Shown in pieces: positions 1 to 8,050 of a stretch of DNA of 56,556 nucleotides. Location: NCBI RefSeq assembly GCF_005768555.2, contig NZ_VCHX02000118.1, forward strand, positions 1 to 56,556, written 5' to 3'. Every line of letters starts with the position of its first letter. The first letter of the stretch is position 1. The notes under the pieces were generated by a model, which did not search any database, had not been told where the DNA came from, and saw only the letters and a list, made by a program, of their open reading frames with translations. Source of the stretch: Streptomyces sporangiiformans. Lineage in GTDB: Bacteria > Actinomycetota > Actinomycetes > Streptomycetales > Streptomycetaceae. The position numbers and the translations under genes are program-made.

Positions 1-27
1 CCCCGCTATCGGCCTGAACGGCCTCGT

Positions 28-100
28 CCTCAAACGCCGGACGGGCTGGGTATGTCAGCCCCTCCGGCGTTTGAGGAGCGGGGTCTGGGGCGGAGCCCCA
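28..100. repeat. Dispersed palindromic repeat with two hairpins
   Basis: Positions 28-48 and 56-76 form a 21-bp inverted repeat with one mismatch and a 7-nt loop. A second hairpin follows, TGGGGC at 86-91 with GCCCCA at 95-100. The motif with CAAACGCCGG and CCGGCGTTTG resembles a family I recall as abundant in Streptomyces intergenic DNA. It lies downstream of the minus-strand LOG gene, so it could end that transcript. Copy number cannot be seen from this window. Confidence 0.65.
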
Positions 101-147
101 GGGATGGGACGGGTAGGGGCGGCGGGGGCGAGCAACCCCTGTCCTGA

Positions 148-906
148 TTACCGCCCCGCCTCCTTGGACACCAGCGCCACCGCCTCGTCCACGTCGTCCG
201 TCAGGTGGAACAGCAGCAGGTCGTGCTCCGAGGCCTTGCCCTGGGCGATGAGGGTGTTCTTGAGCCAGTCGACCAGGCCGCCCCAGTACTCCGTACCGAA
301 GAGCACGATGGGGAAGCGGGTGACCTTCTGGGTCTGGACGAGAGTCAGCGCCTCGAAGAGTTCGTCCAGTGTGCCGAGTCCGCCCGGCAGGACCACGAAA
401 CCCTGCGCGTACTTGACGAACATCATCTTGCGCACGAAGAAGTAGCGGAAGTTCAGCCCGATGTCCACGTACTGGTTGAGCCCCTGCTCGAAGGGCAGCT
501 CGATGCCGAGTCCGACCGAGATGCCCTTGGCCTCGCAGGCACCCCTGTTGGCGGCCTCCATGACGCCGGGCCCACCACCGGTGATGACGGCGAAGCCCGC
601 CTCGACGAGCCCTCGGCCCAGCGCGACCCCGACTTCGTACTCCGGCGAGTCGACCGGCGTGCGGGCGGAGCCGAACACGCTGATGGCAGGCGGGAGTTCG
701 GCGAGCGTGCCGAAGCCCTCGATGAACTCCGACTGGATGCGCAGCACTCGCCAGGGGTCGGTGTGCACCCAGTCCGTGGGAGCGCGCTCGTCCAGCAGAC
801 GCTGGTCCGTCGTACTCGCCTGTACCTGGCCGCGCCTGCGCAGTACAGGGCCGAGCCGCTGCTCCTCCGGTGGCTGCTTGCTGCCCTCGGGGTTGCCGGT
901 AGCCAT
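148..906 (-). CDS. LOG-family (TIGR00730) Rossmann-fold protein, probable cytokinin riboside 5'-monophosphate phosphoribohydrolase
   Basis: This 252-aa cytosolic protein has the LOG/lysine-decarboxylase-like fold. A nucleotide-binding strand lies at residues 75-84 (ISVFGSARTP), a glycine-rich loop at 110-123 (GGGPGVMEAANRGA), and the family signature PGGLGTLDE at 174-182 carries the catalytic Glu. Characterised LOG proteins cleave the N-glycosidic bond of nucleoside 5'-monophosphates. Older annotations calling these lysine decarboxylases are wrong. The N-terminal 45 residues are charged and probably flexible. The ATG at 906 is supported by GGAGGGAG just upstream. It runs in the same direction as dapE, about 180 bp away, and a palindromic repeat at 929-965 lies in that gap. 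The physiological substrate is unknown. Confidence 0.88.
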   Translation of the reverse strand: MATGNPEGSKQPPEEQRLGPVLRRRGQVQASTTDQRLLDERAPTDWVHTDPWRVLRIQSEFIEGFGTLAELPPAISVFGSARTPVDSPEYEVGVALGRGLVEAGFAVITGGGPGVMEAANRGACEAKGISVGLGIELPFEQGLNQYVDIGLNFRYFFVRKMMFVKYAQGFVVLPGGLGTLDELFEALTLVQTQKVTRFPIVLFGTEYWGGLVDWLKNTLIAQGKASEHDLLLFHLTDDVDEAVALVSKEAGR

Positions 907-928
907 GTCCGCTCCCTCCGCGTAGGGG

Positions 929-965
929 CCTCCCCCGCTCGAGCAGAGCCGCGAGCTTGGGGAGG
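929..965. repeat. Dispersed imperfect palindrome
   Basis: CCTCCCCCGCTCG at 929-941 is nearly complementary to CGAGCTTGGGGAGG at 952-965, with AGCAGAGCCG as the loop. A second copy of the same design lies at 11271-11309. Both sit immediately upstream of minus-strand genes, in the 5' region of the LOG gene and of the collagen-like membrane protein. Confidence 0.55.
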
Positions 966-1085
966 TCGTTCCACATCAGCCTAGATCTACGCCGGTTACG
1001 GAGGGGGGACGCGGGCATGTCCGCCGTGAACCGCCCAGGGGGACAGCGATGAGGACGTCGACCCCATCGACCGCCACCGGCCGCA

Positions 1086-2165
1086 TCAGGACGTCAGCCA
1101 GGCCCGCAGCCGCTCCTCGCCTGCCAGGACCTTTGCCGTTTCGACCCGTTCATCCCTTTTGTGAGCCAAGAGAGGATTGCCGGGACCGTAATTGACGGCC
1201 GGGACGCCGAGCGCGCTGAAGCGGGAGACGTCGGTCCAGCCGAACTTGGGCTGCGGGGTGCCGCCGACCGCCTCGATGAACGCGGCGGCCGCAGGGTGGG
1301 ACAGGCCGGGCAGCGCCGCGCCACTGTGGTCGTCGACCACGAACTCCTCGACCCCGCAGTCCGCGAAGACCTCATGGACGTGGGCCAGAGCCTCCTCCTC
1401 GCTGCGGTCGGGCGCGTAACGGAAGTTGACGGTCACCACACACTCGTCCGGGATGACGTTGCCGGACACGCCGCCCTCGACGCGGACCGCGTTCAGGCCC
1501 TCCCGGTACTCCAGCCCGTCGATGACCGGATGACGCGGCTCGTACGAGGCCAGCCTGGCCAGGATGGGCGCGGCCGCGTGAATGGCGTTGGAGCCCATCC
1601 AGCCGCGTGCGGAGTGCGCACGCTCGCCCTTCGTCTTCAGCAGCACCCGGAGCGTCCCCTGACAGCCGCCCTCGACCTGCCCGTCGGAGGGTTCCAGCAG
1701 GACCGCGAAGTCGCCCTTCAGCCAGTCCGGGTGGGCCTCAGCAACATGCCCCAGACCGTTCAAGTGGGCCGCGACCTCTTCGTTGTCGTAGAAGACGAAG
1801 GTGAGGTCCCGGTTGGGTTCGGGCACCGTGGCCGCGATACGCAGCTGCACGGCGACGCCCGACTTCATGTCGCAGGTGCCGCAGCCCCACAGCACGCCGT
1901 CCTCGTCGAGACGCGACGGTACGTTCTCCGCGATCGGCACCGTGTCGATGTGTCCGGCGAGGAGGACGCGCTCGGCCCGCCCCAGGTTCGTACGGGCGAC
2001 GACGTTGTTGCCGTACCGGTCGACCGTCAGGTGCGGCAGGGTGCGCAGCGCGGTCTCGACGGCGTCCGCGAGGGGCTTCTCGCTGCCGCTCTCGGAGGGG
2101 AAGTCGACGATCTGCGCGGTGAGCCGTGCGGCGTCCAGGGTGAGGTCAAGCGGGGCGTCGGTCAT
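1086..2165 (-). CDS. dapE: Succinyl-diaminopimelate desuccinylase
   Basis: This 359-aa M20-family zinc amidase hydrolyses N-succinyl-LL-2,6-diaminopimelate to LL-DAP and succinate in the lysine and peptidoglycan DAP pathway. Metal ligands can be placed: H72 and D74 in GHIDTVP, D99 in CGTCDMKSG, the catalytic and ligand pair E129-E130 in DNEEV, E158 in LLEPSDG, and a C-terminal His in LLAHKRDE. The insertion domain around residues 180-290 matches the dimerisation domain of the family. Length and motif order fit actinobacterial DapE. dapC lies about 2 kb away on the same strand, with two plus-strand genes between them. The ATG at 2165 has only a weak ribosome-binding site. Confidence 0.93.
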   Translation of the reverse strand: MTDAPLDLTLDAARLTAQIVDFPSESGSEKPLADAVETALRTLPHLTVDRYGNNVVARTNLGRAERVLLAGHIDTVPIAENVPSRLDEDGVLWGCGTCDMKSGVAVQLRIAATVPEPNRDLTFVFYDNEEVAAHLNGLGHVAEAHPDWLKGDFAVLLEPSDGQVEGGCQGTLRVLLKTKGERAHSARGWMGSNAIHAAAPILARLASYEPRHPVIDGLEYREGLNAVRVEGGVSGNVIPDECVVTVNFRYAPDRSEEEALAHVHEVFADCGVEEFVVDDHSGAALPGLSHPAAAAFIEAVGGTPQPKFGWTDVSRFSALGVPAVNYGPGNPLLAHKRDERVETAKVLAGEERLRAWLTS

Positions 2166-2283
2166 GCCGTCGACCCTAACGCGCGGGGTCAGGTCACCTC
2201 CCCCAAGGCACCATGGAACGAATCTCGCCGCCTATTGACTAATTGTCCACAGTGTCGCTCGGCCCTCAGTTGCCTCCTATACC

Positions 2284-3297
2284 TTGTTACGCGTGCCTGA
2301 ACGCCCCACTTCCGTCCGTCGCGGCCGCTTCTTCCGTTTCGGTGCGGCCCTAGCGACACTGCTCGCCCTCGCGGCCTACCTCGCGGTGCAGTACCTCACC
2401 GGGGGCACGGGCGCACCGCGCTGCACGGTCGTCTCGGGCAAGGGTGACGGCGCGTCGTACGAGGTCACGGCGGAGCAGGCGGCGAACGCCGCGACGATCT
2501 CGGCGGTCGGCGCCAATCGCGCCATGCCCGAGCGGGCCGTCACGATCGCCCTCGCGACGGCGCTCCAGGAGTCCGGCCTGCGCAACATCAGACACGGCGA
2601 CCGGGACTCGCTCGGACTGTTCCAGCAGCGGCCGTCGCAGGGCTGGGGCACCGAGAAGCAGATCATGGACCCGACGTACGCGGCGGGCGAGTTCTACAAG
2701 CACCTGGCCAAGGTGCCGGGTTACTCGCGGCTGCCGCTCACCGTCGCCGCGCAGCGCGTGCAGCGCAGCGGCTTTCCGCAGGCGTACGCGAAGCACGAGC
2801 CGGACGCCACGTTGCTGGCCGCGGCACTGACCGGGCGCGCCGCCGCCACGCTCACCTGTGAGGGGCGCCCGGGAGTCCAGCCGGGCGGCCCCGACGCGGT
2901 GCGCGCCGCGCTCGTACGGGACTTCGGTCAGAGCGTGTTCCAGCAGGCGGGCGCGGAGCGATACGCCGGCTCGGAACGAGGTGCGGGGCCCGAGGACGGG
3001 GCAGGCACCGACGGGAGCGCCACGCCGTCGGCCGCACCCACGGCCGGAAGCGGCGCCGGAAACCCCCGCACCGTGACCATCCCCGTCCCCGACGGGGCGA
3101 GGGCCGAGGGCGGGGAGCGGCAGCGCGGCTGGGCGCTGGCGCACTGGGCCGTGGCCAACTCCTCCACGCTGCACATCCGGCAGGTCGCCTACGCGGGGCG
3201 GGTCTGGACGGCCGGGAACACCCGCAGCGAGTGGCGCGAGGACGGCTCGCCTTCCCGGAACACGACGAGCGCCGTCCGCATCGTCGCCGGACTGTAG
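2284..3297 (+). CDS. Membrane-anchored protein with a lysozyme-like domain
   Basis: The product is up to 337 aa. A positively charged N-terminus precedes a single membrane segment at about residues 18-38, and the rest is predicted extracytoplasmic. Residues 88-135 contain ALATALQESGL, with a candidate catalytic Glu at 96, followed by GDRDSLGLFQQRPSQGWG. This arrangement resembles lysozyme/transglycosylase-like domains of actinobacteria. Residues 240-262 are a Ser/Ala/Gly-rich linker, followed by a C-terminal beta-rich segment. The start is uncertain. The TTG at 2284 would place a rare TTA codon second, while the GTG at 2293 avoids it; neither has a clear Shine-Dalgarno. Peptidoglycan cleavage is an inference from the motif. 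Related Streptomyces proteins often carry the uninformative name 'heavy metal transporter'. Confidence 0.7.
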   Translation: MLRVPERPTSVRRGRFFRFGAALATLLALAAYLAVQYLTGGTGAPRCTVVSGKGDGASYEVTAEQAANAATISAVGANRAMPERAVTIALATALQESGLRNIRHGDRDSLGLFQQRPSQGWGTEKQIMDPTYAAGEFYKHLAKVPGYSRLPLTVAAQRVQRSGFPQAYAKHEPDATLLAAALTGRAAATLTCEGRPGVQPGGPDAVRAALVRDFGQSVFQQAGAERYAGSERGAGPEDGAGTDGSATPSAAPTAGSGAGNPRTVTIPVPDGARAEGGERQRGWALAHWAVANSSTLHIRQVAYAGRVWTAGNTRSEWREDGSPSRNTTSAVRIVAGL

Positions 3298-3723
3298 AAC
3301 GGACAGCGGCCCGGAAAGCAGCCTGGTAAGCGGCCCGGACAGAGGCCCCGGAAAGCGGTCCGACAACAGGCCCGGGCAACAGAGCCGGGCAGCAGTGCGA
3401 GCCCTCACTCGCCGGAGGGAGTAACCGGGGCGCCATGTCCACGGCGCGCACGGGTTTTCGCCCCGCCACTCTCCTCTCCGGCGAATCCCTTGGGAGCAAA
3501 GGGCCGTAAGGATTCAGCAGGCTTTGCCGCCAGGCGGTTTTCGCCCGTTTTCTCCGCAGCCGATAATGCGACGCATTGCCAACTCTTTACTTTTGGCCAC
3601 CGCAACCTTCGCGGACTTCGAGCGGTAGTCACTGCGTCCGACGCCGGAAACGATCAGCAGCCAGCCGGTCAACTCCCCGTCGGGGTCGGACACTTCACCG
3701 TTCTCTCCCGTCTAAGGAGCATC
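3298..3723. other. Intergenic stretch with repeats and possible long leader
   Basis: The 426 bases between the two plus-strand genes hold no convincing gene. Positions 3302-3390 are a degenerate run built on CGGCCCGGAAAGC-like units. Positions 3540-3600 are locally AT-richer (CGTTTTCTCC, TCTTTACTTTTGG), and the last 60 bases lead to a strong AAGGAG ribosome-binding site. The region could carry the promoter and an untranslated leader of the secreted-protein gene. No known riboswitch was recognised. Confidence 0.4.
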
Positions 3724-4119
3724 ATGTCCCTCCCCCTGACCCGCCGGATCGCCCGTGCCGCGCTGCTCATCGCAGCGGGAGCGGCGCCCGTGGTCGGTGC
3801 GGCCGGCTCCGCCGGCGCGGCCGAACTGCCGGCCACCCCCGACCTCGGCGGAGTGACCACGCTGGACAACGCGGACACCACCGCCGACGGAGCCGCGCGC
3901 AACGTCACCGGGCTCGCGGGCGACGCGGATGCGGGCGACCTGGGCGACGTGGACCGCAAGGCGGTCAAGAAGGCCACCGGGGATGTCACCGGGCCCGCGG
4001 GTGACGTGGTCGGTGCCACCACGAAGTCGACGGGAGGGGAGCTGCCGACCGACGGCCTCTCCCAGGGCGGCACCCTGCCCACGAAGCAGCTGCCGGTCCA
4101 GGAGCTGCCGGTCGGCTGA
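3724..4119 (+). CDS. Small secreted protein of unknown function
   Basis: The 131-aa product starts at the ATG at 3724, chosen because AAGGAG at 3714-3719 lies four bases upstream. Residues 1-33 form a classical Sec signal peptide: RR, a hydrophobic core, and a small-residue cleavage region ending near AGA. The mature part is about 100 residues, low in aromatics and cysteine-free. It is rich in Gly, Asp, Thr and Val, with repeated T-G-x-A/G-G-D motifs (VTGLAGDAD, VTGPAGDVV). I do not recognise a domain. Similar Streptomyces proteins have been labelled 'ATP-binding protein' without visible nucleotide motifs. A strong hairpin follows the gene, so it is probably monocistronic. Confidence 0.75.
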   Translation: MSLPLTRRIARAALLIAAGAAPVVGAAGSAGAAELPATPDLGGVTTLDNADTTADGAARNVTGLAGDADAGDLGDVDRKAVKKATGDVTGPAGDVVGATTKSTGGELPTDGLSQGGTLPTKQLPVQELPVG

Positions 4120-4142
4120 CGCCGCTCGTACGGCGCCGCTCA

Positions 4143-4189
4143 TACGGCGAAGGGGTCCAGGTGCACGCCACCTGGGCCCCTTCGCCGTA
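4143..4189. terminator. Bidirectional intrinsic-type terminator
   Basis: A 21-bp stem (4143-4163 with 4169-4189, one G-T pair, 5-nt loop CACGC) lies exactly between the convergent secreted-protein gene and dapC. There is no long T-run, which is usual for Streptomyces terminators. Confidence 0.8.
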
Positions 4190-4213
4190 CGTACGAAACG
4201 GCAGTACGGGTGC

Positions 4214-5305
4214 TTACAGGCGCTCCACAGCCGCCCGCACCCGCTCGTCCGTCGCCGTCAGCGCCACACGTACGAACTTCTCGCCCGCCGGCCCGTAGAA
4301 GTCGCCCGGCGCGACCAGGATCCCCAGCTCCGCCAGGTGGCCCACCGTGTCCCAGCAGGACTCGTCCCTGCTCGCCCAGAGGTAGAGGCTCGCCTCGCTG
4401 TGCTCGATGCGGAAGCCGTGCTTCAGGAGGGCGTCGCGCAGGGCCGTGCGGCGGGCCGCGTAGCGCTCGCGCTGTTCGCGCACATGGGTGTCGTCACCGA
4501 GCGCGGCGACCACCGCCGCCTGGGTCGGCGCGGACGTCATCATGCCGCCGTGCTTGCGGATCTGGAGGAGGTCGCCGAGCACGGTCTCGTCGCCGGCCAG
4601 GAACGCGGCCCGGTAGCCCGCGAGGTTCGACCGCTTCGAGAGCGAGTGGACCGACACGATCCCCTCGTACGAGCCGCCGCACACGTCGGGATGCAGGACC
4701 GAGACCGGGTCGGCCTCCCAGCCCAGCTCGATGTAGCACTCGTCCGAGAAGACGAGGATGCCGTGCTCACGCGCCCACGCGACGATCCGGGTCAGTTCGT
4801 CCTGGGACAGGACACGGCCCGTGGGGTTCGAGGGCGAGTTGAGCCACAGCAGTTTCAGGCCGGCCGGGTCGAGCTCCGTCGGATCCTCGTACGCGACGTG
4901 GTCCGCGCGCGCCAGACGGGCGCCGACCTCGTACGTCGGGTAGGCGAGGCGCGGATGGGCGACCTTGTCCCCCGGGCCGAGGCCCAGCTGGGTCGGCAGC
5001 CAGGCCACCAGCTCCTTCGAGCCGACGACCGGCAGGACATTGCGATGGGTGACGCCCCGCGCGCCCAGCCTCCGCTCGCACCAGCCCGTGAGCGCGTCCC
5101 GCAGCTCCGGCGTGCCCCACACCGTGGGGTAGCCGGGCGAGTCGGCCGCCGCCACCAGAGCTTTCTGGATCAGCTCGGGCACCGGGTCGACCGGAGTGCC
5201 GACGGACAGGTCGACGATGCCACCCGGGTGAGCGGCGGCCGTCGCCTTGAAGGGCTCCAGCTTGTCCCAGGGAAAGGTGGGAAGCCGGTCGGAGACTGCG
5301 GACAC
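4214..5305 (-). CDS. dapC: Succinyldiaminopimelate transaminase
   Basis: This 363-aa fold-type I PLP aminotransferase converts N-succinyl-L-amino-6-oxopimelate to succinyl-LL-DAP with glutamate as donor, the step before DapE. Visible motifs are NSPSNPTG (156-163), DECY (178-181, the Asp that binds the pyridine nitrogen), SLSKRSNLAGYR with the Schiff-base Lys at about 214, and the C-terminal Arg region. The start is placed at the GTG at 5305, because homologues I recall begin SAVSDRLPTFPWDKLEP. An upstream in-frame TTG at 5329 would add eight residues. fdxA follows upstream on the same strand, about 100 bp away, and a strong terminator lies downstream. Confidence 0.9.
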   Translation of the reverse strand: MSAVSDRLPTFPWDKLEPFKATAAAHPGGIVDLSVGTPVDPVPELIQKALVAAADSPGYPTVWGTPELRDALTGWCERRLGARGVTHRNVLPVVGSKELVAWLPTQLGLGPGDKVAHPRLAYPTYEVGARLARADHVAYEDPTELDPAGLKLLWLNSPSNPTGRVLSQDELTRIVAWAREHGILVFSDECYIELGWEADPVSVLHPDVCGGSYEGIVSVHSLSKRSNLAGYRAAFLAGDETVLGDLLQIRKHGGMMTSAPTQAAVVAALGDDTHVREQRERYAARRTALRDALLKHGFRIEHSEASLYLWASRDESCWDTVGHLAELGILVAPGDFYGPAGEKFVRVALTATDERVRAAVERL

Positions 5306-5407
5306 GGGGATCACTTTCTGCTCGGGCAAACGCCTCGGTCCCGTACGGCGACGCGATCGAGGTGATCAGGCCGTACGGGACCGAGGCGGCGCGCGGATGC
5401 GGGCCGC

Positions 5408-5728
5408 TTACTGGTTCTGCGGCGGCAGCGCTGCGATGAAGGGGTGGTCGCGCTCGATCAGTCCCAGCTTGCTGGCACCGCCGGGCGAGCCGAGCTCGTC
5501 GAAGAACTCGACGTTCGCCTTGTAATAGTCCTTCCACTCTTCCGGAGTGTCGTCCTCGTAGAAGATCGCCTCGACCGGGCAGACCGGCTCACAGGCTCCA
5601 CAGTCGACGCATTCGTCCGGGTGGATGTACAAGGACCGGGAGCCCTCGTAGATGCAGTCGACCGGGCACTCCTCGATGCACGCCTTGTCCTTGACGTCGA
5701 CACAAGGCTGCGCGATGACGTAGGTCAC
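5408..5728 (-). CDS. fdxA: 7Fe ferredoxin ([3Fe-4S][4Fe-4S])
   Basis: A 106-aa soluble electron carrier. The cysteine pattern is C9-x7-C17-x3-C21-x3-C25 followed by C40-x2-C43-x2-C46-x3-C50-Pro. In this family C9, C17 and C50 bind the 3Fe-4S cluster and C21, C40, C43 and C46 the 4Fe-4S cluster. The C-terminus (PFIAALPPQNQ) is the usual actinobacterial tail. The GTG at 5728 is chosen because GAGGAGGAA stands eight bases upstream; the longer open frame to 5818 has no matching homology. A promoter can be proposed at 5821-5849. Its redox partners are not encoded nearby, although P450s and reductases are typical clients. Confidence 0.95.
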   Translation of the reverse strand: MTYVIAQPCVDVKDKACIEECPVDCIYEGSRSLYIHPDECVDCGACEPVCPVEAIFYEDDTPEEWKDYYKANVEFFDELGSPGGASKLGLIERDHPFIAALPPQNQ

Positions 5729-5820
5729 GCTGTCGTTCCTCCTCGATAGGGCGCTGGCGAGCCGTCCACAGGCTCCGCCACCTGGCGCGCGGGAGCGCGG
5801 CGTCGTCGATGCCCACACCT

Positions 5821-5849
5821 AGTATCTCCGTTCCTGGGCATGATCCGAA
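5821..5849 (-). promoter_or_regulatory. Candidate vegetative promoter for fdxA
   Basis: On the minus strand TTCGGA (5849-5844) and GATACT (5826-5821) are separated by 17 bases, a reasonable HrdB-type -35/-10 pair. The predicted transcript would have a leader of about 85 nt before the fdxA GTG. The element lies just ahead of the divergent GNAT ribosome-binding site at 5851. Confidence 0.4.
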
Positions 5850-5869
5850 CAGGAGGGTTGGACTGAGCT

Positions 5870-6895
5870 GTGGAATTCTCCGCGCGCATACGGCTTGAGG
5901 TCCGCATTACCCCCGCTGACGTGGGTAAACGCGTCTCCCTACGGCAGCTGGACGAACACGCACCCAAGGGTGAGAAGTTCACCGACACGGTCGGTGTTCT
6001 CACATCATGGGACGACGATGTGCTGCTGATCACACGACGGTCCGGGGAGGTCGTCCGCATCCCGGAAAACTCGCTCGTCGCGGGCAAGGTCGTCCCGTCC
6101 GCTCCGGCCCGTCGGCGTGGCCCCTCGGCGACGTACGAGGAGCTGGCACGGGTCGCCGCGCGGGCTTGGCAGCCGGTGGAGTCCACCCGTCTCGGCGACT
6201 GGGAGCTGCGGGCCGCCGCCGGCTTCACCCGCCGGGCCAACTCGGTGCTGCCGCTCGGGGACCCCGGTCTGCCGCTCGACGCGGCGCTGACCTTCGTGCG
6301 GGACTGGTACGCGGCCCGGGGCCTGCCCGCGTACGTCCAGACCGCGACCGGGGCCGAGGGCACGCAGGAGCTGCTGTGCGCGGAGCTGGCGGAGCGGGGG
6401 TGGACGCGCGAGGTGACCGCCGAGATGTGGATCGGCGCGCTGGCCCCGGTCGGTGACCTCCCTGACCCGGCTCGCCCCGTGATCCTCTCCCGCACGGCGG
6501 ACGAGGCGTGGCTGGGCCGCTACCAGCGCAAGGGGATGAGCGACGTGGCCCTGAAGGTGCTGGGCAGCGGGCCTTCGGTGTGGTTCGCCACGGTGCCCGG
6601 CGCCGAGCCGGGCATACCCGCCGCGATCGGCCGCTGCGTGGTCGACGGCCGCTGGGCCGGCTTCGCCGCGGTCGAGGTCGATCCGTCCCTCCGCCGCCAG
6701 GGTCTGGCCACGACGGTCATGACGGCTCTGGCCCGCCAGGCCCTCTCCGAGGGCGCCTCGGCGGCGTGGCTGCAAGTGGAGACCGACAACGCGGCGGCGC
6801 GCGCGCTGTACGCCCGCATGGGCTTCACGGCCCACCACGCGTACCACCACTACCGCGGCGGTGGCGAAGGTGCGGACGGACGAGCCGATGCCTGA
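5870..6895 (+). CDS. GNAT N-acetyltransferase with N-terminal SH3-like domain
   Basis: A 341-aa cytosolic protein. Residues 1-75 resemble a small SH3/Sm-like beta-barrel (VGKRVSLRQL, GVLTSWDDDVLLITRRSGEVVRIP). Residues 110-335 hold GNAT-like sequence, best seen in the last 90 residues: the acetyl-CoA pyrophosphate loop RRQGLA at 275-280 and the terminal helix VETDNAAARALYARMGF. The middle section looks like a degenerate first GNAT lobe. The substrate is unknown. GTG 5870 is preceded by AGGAGG at 5851-5856, with a rather long 13-base spacer. It is divergent from fdxA and followed by a 14-bp perfect palindrome at 6914-6927 (GGCGGGATCCCGCC). Confidence 0.85.
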   Translation: MEFSARIRLEVRITPADVGKRVSLRQLDEHAPKGEKFTDTVGVLTSWDDDVLLITRRSGEVVRIPENSLVAGKVVPSAPARRRGPSATYEELARVAARAWQPVESTRLGDWELRAAAGFTRRANSVLPLGDPGLPLDAALTFVRDWYAARGLPAYVQTATGAEGTQELLCAELAERGWTREVTAEMWIGALAPVGDLPDPARPVILSRTADEAWLGRYQRKGMSDVALKVLGSGPSVWFATVPGAEPGIPAAIGRCVVDGRWAGFAAVEVDPSLRRQGLATTVMTALARQALSEGASAAWLQVETDNAAARALYARMGFTAHHAYHHYRGGGEGADGRADA

Positions 6896-7020
6896 GGCGG
6901 CGGCACCGCGGAGGGCGGGATCCCGCCGTACGCCGAAAGCAACCGCGCGACACGGTGACCGAATCGAGCGCCGACGCTCCACGGGCACACCGGACCGCAT
7001 GACAACCACCACCGGCGCGC

Positions 7021-7068
7021 CGGAGGCGAAGGGCCGCGGCCGGAGGCGAAGGGCCGCGGTCGGAGGCG
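7021..7068. repeat. 20-bp tandem repeat, about 2.4 copies
   Basis: CGGAGGCGAAGGGCCGCGGC at 7021-7040 is repeated at 7041-7060 with one change, and a partial third copy follows to 7068. It lies in the 190-bp gap before the SirB1-like gene. Confidence 0.75.
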
Positions 7069-7085
7069 GGCGCGCCGGAGAGTGA

Positions 7086-8006
7086 ATGGCCGGGGAAACT
7101 GGTCGTAAGAGCCACGCAGCGGTAGCGATCGGCGTGAAAGGGCACGAGGCAGTTATGGGTCCCCCTCATCCTCCTGGGCCGGAGCAGAGTGCCGTGTGGC
7201 GACAGCGCTTCAGCGAGGAGGCGCGGGCCGACCGGCCCGATTTGTCCATGCTGTGCCTCCTGATCGGCGCCCAGGCCGACGGGGCGCTGGACGAGGCGGG
7301 GATGGATGCCGCTCAGATCGAGCTGGACCGGCTGGCCGGGGAGTTGCCGTTCCGGCCGGGCGGGCCGCGCTCGTGGGCCACGGCCCTGGCGGAGCACCTC
7401 GGCGAGCGTTGCGGGTTCCGCGGTACGCCCGGGGACTATCAGCGACTGGAGTCCTCGCTCCTGCACGAGGTGCTGCGGCGGCGACGCGGGCTGCCCATCC
7501 TGCTGTCGGTGGTGTGGATGGAGGTCGCGCGCCGGGCCGGTGCGCCGGTCTACGGGGTCGCCCTGCCCGGACACTTCGTCGTGGGCTTCGGCCCCCCGGA
7601 GCAGCAGGTTCTCGCCGACCCCTTCGACGGCGGCCGCGTACTGACCGGCCCCGACGCGGAGCTGCTCGTGGCGGGCGCCACCGGCGCTCCCCTGGACCCG
7701 TCGATGCTCACCCCCGCCGACCCGCTCGACGTCGTCCTGCGCATCCTCAACAACATCCGCGCCTGGGCCGCCGCCCGCCCCGAACGAGGTGACGTCGCCC
7801 TGTGGGCCGTGGAGCTCTCCCTCCTCCTCCCGTCCCACCCTGCCCGCCTGCGCTACGACCGCGCACAACTCCTCGTCCAGCGCGGCGACTTCCTGCTGGG
7901 CGCGGCCGAACTCGACGCGTACGCCGATATCGTGGCCGGCGTCGACGAACCTGCCGCGGACCGCATACACCAACAGGCCCGCGCGGCCCGCGCGATGCTC
8001 AACTGA
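7086..8006 (+). CDS. SirB1/transglutaminase-like family protein
   Basis: The product is up to 306 aa and soluble. The core segment at residues 118-185 has LHEVLRRRRGLPILLSVVW, then VYGVALPGHFVVGF with the conserved His at about 163, and LADPFDGG. This is the arrangement of the SirB1/transglutaminase-core-2 family, whose biochemical role is poorly defined. The C-terminus (NNIRAWAAARPERGDVALWAVELSLLL and following) looks like helical repeats of TPR type. ATG 7086 has GGAG seven bases upstream. An internal ATG at 7155 (MGPPHPPGP) is an alternative that would remove 23 poorly conserved-looking residues. The metal-hydrolase gene starts 44 bases downstream, so the two may be co-transcribed. Confidence 0.8.
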   Translation: MAGETGRKSHAAVAIGVKGHEAVMGPPHPPGPEQSAVWRQRFSEEARADRPDLSMLCLLIGAQADGALDEAGMDAAQIELDRLAGELPFRPGGPRSWATALAEHLGERCGFRGTPGDYQRLESSLLHEVLRRRRGLPILLSVVWMEVARRAGAPVYGVALPGHFVVGFGPPEQQVLADPFDGGRVLTGPDAELLVAGATGAPLDPSMLTPADPLDVVLRILNNIRAWAAARPERGDVALWAVELSLLLPSHPARLRYDRAQLLVQRGDFLLGAAELDAYADIVAGVDEPAADRIHQQARAARAMLN

Positions 8007-8050
8007 CCTGCCCGCACCACGGGTTGCCGACCGCACGAACAGGGGTCTAC

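Noticed and set aside
7021..7068. CRISPR-like repeats
   Set aside because: Only about 2.4 copies of a 20-bp unit with no spacers.
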